Source: Pseudomonadota bacterium (GTDB lineage: Bacteria; Pseudomonadota; Alphaproteobacteria; Rhizobiales; Aestuariivirgaceae). From it: 45,181 nt of DNA. The DNA lies in contig JAIUNJ010000013.1 in NCBI GenBank assembly GCA_020161855.1, positions 1 through 45,181 on the forward strand, in the 5' to 3' direction. Both the position numbers and the translations under genes were made by a program. The notes beneath the pieces were generated by a model. The model made no database searches and had not been told where the DNA came from. It saw only the letters and a program-made list of their open reading frames with translations. This document shows, in pieces, positions 41,343 through 45,181 of the stretch (its first letter is position 1; each line of letters starts with the position of its first letter).

Positions 41343-43013
41343 ATGTCACGTAAACAGAAACTGGAACTCACATGGATCGGGAAGGACGAGCGGCCTCGCC
41401 TTGAGCCGCGAATCCTGATTGAGGACCCGTCAAAGAGTTACCATGCCGCTGCCAAGCGCGAGGGTGACGTCTTCGACAATATGCTCATCCATGGCGACAA
41501 CCTTTTGGCTTTAAAGGCGCTAGAAAGCGACGAGCGGGTGAAGGGTAAGGTCAAATGTGTGTTCATTGATCCGCCTTACAATACGGGGTCGGCCTTTGAG
41601 CACTATGACGATGGCATTGAACATTCGCTTTGGTTGTCGCTCATGCGAGACAGGCTTGAGATAATAAAAAGTCTGTTGGCTGACGACGGTTCGCTCTGGA
41701 TCACAATTGATGACAATGAGGCTCATTATCTCAAGGTTCTCTGTGATGAAGTTTTCGGAAGGAGCAACTTCGTTGCAAACATCGTTTGGCAGAAGCGAAC
41801 CTCGCCTGAAGCCCGATTGATTCTGGGACCAGCTCACGACGACCTGCTTGTCTACGCCAAAGATGCCTCTCAAGTAGAGATGAACAGGCTTTCTCGAAGC
41901 GAAGAGCAGCAAAAAAACTTCAAGAATCTTGACGATGATCCACGAGGACCTTGGGCCTCAAGTGACTTTACGGCTCAAGGGTGGCGACCTAATCAGATGT
42001 ACAAGATCACTACGCCCGCCGGAGCAGTATTTGAACCTCCTCCGGGACGCTGTTGGGGAAACATTGAACCCGAGTTCTTGAAGTTGCTCGCCGACAATCG
42101 AATGTGGTTTGGCAAAGACGGTACCGCCAGACCAAGAGTAAAGACATTCTTGTCGGAACAAGAGGGTGTCAGTTCTTGGACTTGGTGGCCGAATTCGGAA
42201 GTCGGTCATAATCAAGAAGCCAAGAAGGAAAGCATTGCCCTTTTTGGACCGGACAACGCGTTCGCTACTCCAAAACCTGAGCGCCTCCTAGCGCGAGCCA
42301 TTGAACTTGCAACTCAGAAGGGCGAATTGGTTCTCGATTCATTTGCTGGTTCTGGCACCACTGGGGCGGTCGCCCACAAGATGGGACGTCGTTGGATAAT
42401 GGTGGAGTTGGGAGATCACGCCAACACGCACATCGTGCCACGCCTAAAGAAAGTCATCGATGGCACTGATCAAGGCGGTGTGACAGAACCCACAGGCTGG
42501 AATGGTGGCGGCGGCTTCCGGTTCTATAATCTCGCGCCATCATTGTTGGAACGAGACAAGTGGGACCGCTGGGTGATCTCAAAGGACTACAATGCTGCCA
42601 TGCTTGCTGAGGCCATGTGCAAGCATATGGGATTCACCTATTCCCCGTCCCAAGACAAAGCAGAGTATTGGCGGCATGGCCACTCTTCTGAACGCGACTT
42701 CATATTCGTTACCACGCTATCCCTCACCCACGAGCAGTTGCGGGCCATATCCGAGGACGTTGGACCGGACCGGACACTTCTTATCTGCTGCAAAGCATTC
42801 CATGCCCGTGTGGAAGATTTCGAGAACCTAACCGTTACAAAGATTCCCCATGCCATCCTTTCCCGCTGCGAGTGGGGCAAGGACGACTACAGCTTGAACA
42901 TTGCTAAGCTGCCGGAACGGGAGCCTGAGCCCGAGCCACCCACTGAACCGAAGGCAAAAGCGAAGGCTGCTAAACCCGCCATGCCATCCCTCTTCGACAA
43001 TGGGCAGGAGTGA
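41343..43013 (+). CDS. Type III restriction-modification DNA methyltransferase (Mod)
   Basis: A 556-aa adenine-N6 methyltransferase of the beta class. Catalytic motif IV DPPYNTGSAF comes first (about 80) and the AdoMet-binding motif I DSFAGSGTTGAVAHKMGRRWIMVELG later (about 335-360), with the target-recognition region between and after. It probably provides sequence recognition for the Res subunit that follows. The start at 41343 has a purine run upstream and lies 8 nt after the ASCH-like stop. The frame further upstream lies in that gene. The C-terminus is Glu/Pro/Lys/Ala-rich. Confidence 0.92.
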   Translation: MSRKQKLELTWIGKDERPRLEPRILIEDPSKSYHAAAKREGDVFDNMLIHGDNLLALKALESDERVKGKVKCVFIDPPYNTGSAFEHYDDGIEHSLWLSLMRDRLEIIKSLLADDGSLWITIDDNEAHYLKVLCDEVFGRSNFVANIVWQKRTSPEARLILGPAHDDLLVYAKDASQVEMNRLSRSEEQQKNFKNLDDDPRGPWASSDFTAQGWRPNQMYKITTPAGAVFEPPPGRCWGNIEPEFLKLLADNRMWFGKDGTARPRVKTFLSEQEGVSSWTWWPNSEVGHNQEAKKESIALFGPDNAFATPKPERLLARAIELATQKGELVLDSFAGSGTTGAVAHKMGRRWIMVELGDHANTHIVPRLKKVIDGTDQGGVTEPTGWNGGGGFRFYNLAPSLLERDKWDRWVISKDYNAAMLAEAMCKHMGFTYSPSQDKAEYWRHGHSSERDFIFVTTLSLTHEQLRAISEDVGPDRTLLICCKAFHARVEDFENLTVTKIPHAILSRCEWGKDDYSLNIAKLPEREPEPEPPTEPKAKAKAAKPAMPSLFDNGQE

Positions 43014-43016
43014 GCA

Positions 43017-45181
43017 ATGGCAATCCCTTCTGCTTCCGCCATTCCCGTTGACCGCCTCATCCGCCAGATCACCGCGCGAATGTCGTTGCGTAAGCCACAG
43101 GAGCGCAGCCTCGAAATTCTTCATTGGGTGCAGGATGTGCTTGTGGGCAAGACGGACATCGCCGCCACTCTTGCGGCCATTCAGTTTCTTGCCGGTGGCG
43201 ACGTGCAGAAAGTTGAGGAGTTCGAGCGCGATTTCGTGTCGCTTTGCTTCGCCTTGGCAACAGGTGTGGGCAAGACCCGTTTGATGGGTGCCTTCATCAC
43301 CTATCTTGCATTGACGGGCCGGTCCAAGCACTTCTTTGTGCTGGCCCCCAACACCACCATCTATGAGAAGTTGATCGAGGACTTCACTCCCGGCAAACCC
43401 AAATACGTGTTCAAGGGCATTGCCGAGTTTGCCCAATCCCCCCCACAACTGGTGACCGGCGACAACTGGGATCAAGGCCGTGGCCTTCGCCGCCAAGGCG
43501 AACTGATCGACGCTGATGTCATCATTAACATCTTCAACGTGGACAAGATCAACAAGGATGTTGGCCGCATCCGCAAGCTGCACGAGGTCATTGGTGAGAG
43601 TTACTATGAGTATCTCGCCGGATTACCTGACCTCGTCTTGCTGATGGATGAAGCGCACCGCTATCGTGCCAAATCAGGATTCAAAGCCATTGCGGACCTC
43701 AAGCCAATGTTGGGCATTGAGCTGACGGCTACACCGAAAACGGTTGGAGCACAGTCCCGAGACTTCAAGAACGTCATATACCGCTATGGTCTCGCGGAGG
43801 CGATGGAAGATGGTTTCGTCAAAGAACCTGCTGTCGCCACCCGCAAAAACTTCGATCCCCGCAATCTGAACGACGATGAGCTGGAGAAGATCAAGCTGGA
43901 GGATGGCGTTCAGGCTCACGAGAACGTCAAGCTGAAGCTGATCGACTATTCGCAGAAGTCAGGGGCGAAACTGGTTCACCCTTTCATGCTGGTTGTGGCG
44001 CAAGACACAACCCATGCCGAGGCCATCCGGCAACGTATCGAGTCGGACGCCTTCTTCTTGGGTCGGTACAAGGGCCGCGTGATCCGCGTGGACTCTGCAT
44101 TAAAGGGCGAGGAAAGCGAAGAAGCGACCAGCAGGCTTGTTGCGTTGGAGCATGATGGCGCAACCGAGATCGTCATTCACGTCAACAAGCTGAAGGAAGG
44201 CTGGGACGTCACAAATCTGTACACCATCGTCCCTCTGCGAGCGTCGGCATCCGACATTCTGACAGAGCAGACCCTTGGGCGTGGCCTCCGGCTTCCCTAT
44301 GGCCAGCGAACGGGTGACGAGGCGATTGATACACTCACGGTCATCGCTCATGACCGCTTTGACGAAGTGATCAAGAAGGCGAGGGAGCCCGGTTCGATTA
44401 CCATGAAAGCCGTGGAGATCGACGCAGGTGGCAAGGTTTGGCGCAATGGGGAAACGGAACTGGTTTCCCAATCCGTTGTTGAGTCCATGGTTTCAGGTCC
44501 GCCGCCATCAGCAAGCGGCGAAATGGCTGAACGCCCGCAGTCACCTTATGTCTTCGACACGCCGGAGGCCCAAAACTACGCCACAGTGACCTATCAGGTC
44601 ATCAAGCAGATGGAACGCGAGTTGCCGAATCTTAAGCAGCTTGAACAGCCTGAGGTTCGCGCCAAGATCACGCAGCGTGTGGAAGAGATGATGCAGCCCT
44701 TGCAGGGTTCATTTGAAGGCATTGTGGCCAAGCCAGATGCGGCGAAGATCGTGGAAGCAGTGACGACAATTGTCGTCAACAACACAATTGAAATTCCTGA
44801 AATCGTGGTCGTGCCCACTGGCGATGTCACATTCGGCTTCAAAGACTTCGATCTAACGGGGTTGGATAGCGTTGCACCGCAGCCCCTCTCAGAAGAAATT
44901 ATCGTTCAACAACTGCGCACCGAAAGCCGCCAGACCATCAACCGAAGTCTTGCGGTAGTGCGTGAAGACCGATTGGAAGACTATCTCGTCGTTCACCTGA
45001 TCGACTTTGAGCAAGTAGACTACGACGCAAACTCCGACCTGCTCTATAAACTTGCAGGCCAAATGCTCGCCCGGCTTCGATCATACCTACCGGATGATGA
45101 TGCAGTCGAAAATGTCTTGCTTCACCAAGGCAAACGGCTTGCCGACATTATCATTGGCCAAATGATGAAGAACTACACCGA
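43017..45181 (+). CDS. Type III restriction enzyme Res subunit (helicase part; truncated by window edge)
   Basis: The reading frame is open from ATG 43017 through the last base (721 codons plus 2 nt), so the gene continues beyond the window. The visible part is a superfamily 2 helicase: Walker A ATGVGKTR (about 80-87), DEAH (211-214) in LLMDEAHRY, a TATPKT motif and a late segment with TLGRGLRLPYG. The PD-(D/E)xK nuclease usually at the C-terminus of Res lies outside the window and was not seen. GGCAGGAG precedes the start, and it lies 3 nt after mod. Together they form the type III RM pair. Confidence 0.92.
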   Translation, partial: MAIPSASAIPVDRLIRQITARMSLRKPQERSLEILHWVQDVLVGKTDIAATLAAIQFLAGGDVQKVEEFERDFVSLCFALATGVGKTRLMGAFITYLALTGRSKHFFVLAPNTTIYEKLIEDFTPGKPKYVFKGIAEFAQSPPQLVTGDNWDQGRGLRRQGELIDADVIINIFNVDKINKDVGRIRKLHEVIGESYYEYLAGLPDLVLLMDEAHRYRAKSGFKAIADLKPMLGIELTATPKTVGAQSRDFKNVIYRYGLAEAMEDGFVKEPAVATRKNFDPRNLNDDELEKIKLEDGVQAHENVKLKLIDYSQKSGAKLVHPFMLVVAQDTTHAEAIRQRIESDAFFLGRYKGRVIRVDSALKGEESEEATSRLVALEHDGATEIVIHVNKLKEGWDVTNLYTIVPLRASASDILTEQTLGRGLRLPYGQRTGDEAIDTLTVIAHDRFDEVIKKAREPGSITMKAVEIDAGGKVWRNGETELVSQSVVESMVSGPPPSASGEMAERPQSPYVFDTPEAQNYATVTYQVIKQMERELPNLKQLEQPEVRAKITQRVEEMMQPLQGSFEGIVAKPDAAKIVEAVTTIVVNNTIEIPEIVVVPTGDVTFGFKDFDLTGLDSVAPQPLSEEIIVQQLRTESRQTINRSLAVVREDRLEDYLVVHLIDFEQVDYDANSDLLYKLAGQMLARLRSYLPDDDAVENVLLHQGKRLADIIIGQMMKNYT

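Noticed and set aside
37143-45181. Reading the cassette as DISARM or BREX
   Set aside because: The SNF2 helicase is DrmD-like in motif form, but no DrmA, DrmB, DrmC, PglZ or BrxC-like protein is present and a type III Mod-Res pair is.

Overview
The window is a stretch of a GC-rich alphaproteobacterial chromosome, most likely from the Hyphomicrobiales (Rhizobiales). The indicators are the chvI-chvG-hprK-EIIA(man)-HPr cluster, ATP-dependent PEP carboxykinase, an MbfA-type ferritin-like/VIT iron exporter with an Irr-type iron control element, a xylFHG transporter with a divergent ROK repressor, and a short kinase-only HprK. These assignments come from reading motifs by eye; no database search was possible.

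Layout. Positions 1-295 hold a structured element and a repeat-rich control region in front of pckA (296-1885). mbfA follows (2020-2982), with a perfect ICE palindrome directly before its start. On the minus strand, 2909-4741 and 4792-7767 encode two related phosphoserine-aminotransferase-like (SerC-like) proteins. The larger carries a SerA-like dehydrogenase domain inserted before a C-terminal helical tail that both share. They lie downstream of xylF-xylH-xylG (11384 down to 7916, minus strand), with a hairpin between xylF and xylH. Divergently, a ROK repressor (11607-12857) is translationally coupled to a Tat-exported vanadium-haloperoxidase/PAP2-like protein and an FG-GAP/ASPIC-UnbV secreted protein.

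An FMN-binding PPOX-like protein (minus strand) separates this block from the regulatory cluster chvI, chvG, hprK, EIIA(man), HPr (16366-20154). Running the other way are aspA, pheT, pheS, rplT and rpmI (20151-25697, minus strand), with a strong terminator or attenuator hairpin in front of pheS. Then come a cupin protein, a Bcr/CflA-type MFS exporter, pgi, sdaA (minus), an EamA-type transporter, polA (minus) and a membrane acyltransferase (minus).

At tRNA-Arg(CCG) (36224-36301) the sequence changes character. It becomes visibly less GC-rich, and a likely horizontally acquired defence cassette begins: a small acidic protein of unknown function, a SNF2-family helicase with a long charged coiled-coil tail, an unrecognised coiled-coil protein, an ASCH-like protein, a type III-like beta-class DNA methyltransferase (Mod) and a type III restriction helicase/nuclease subunit (Res). 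Res runs off the right edge.

How the genes work together. pckA, pgi, the ChvI/ChvG system and the HprK/HPr/EIIA phosphorelay form the usual carbon-status and envelope-stress control layer. The xyl transporter block feeds sugar uptake. The SerC-like/SerA-like fusion suggests an uncharacterised oxidation-plus-transamination route, possibly of a sugar-derived hydroxy acid. The cassette after tRNA-Arg is the best candidate for an undescribed system, because a type III RM pair is collinear with a SNF2 helicase, an orphan coiled-coil partner and an ASCH module.
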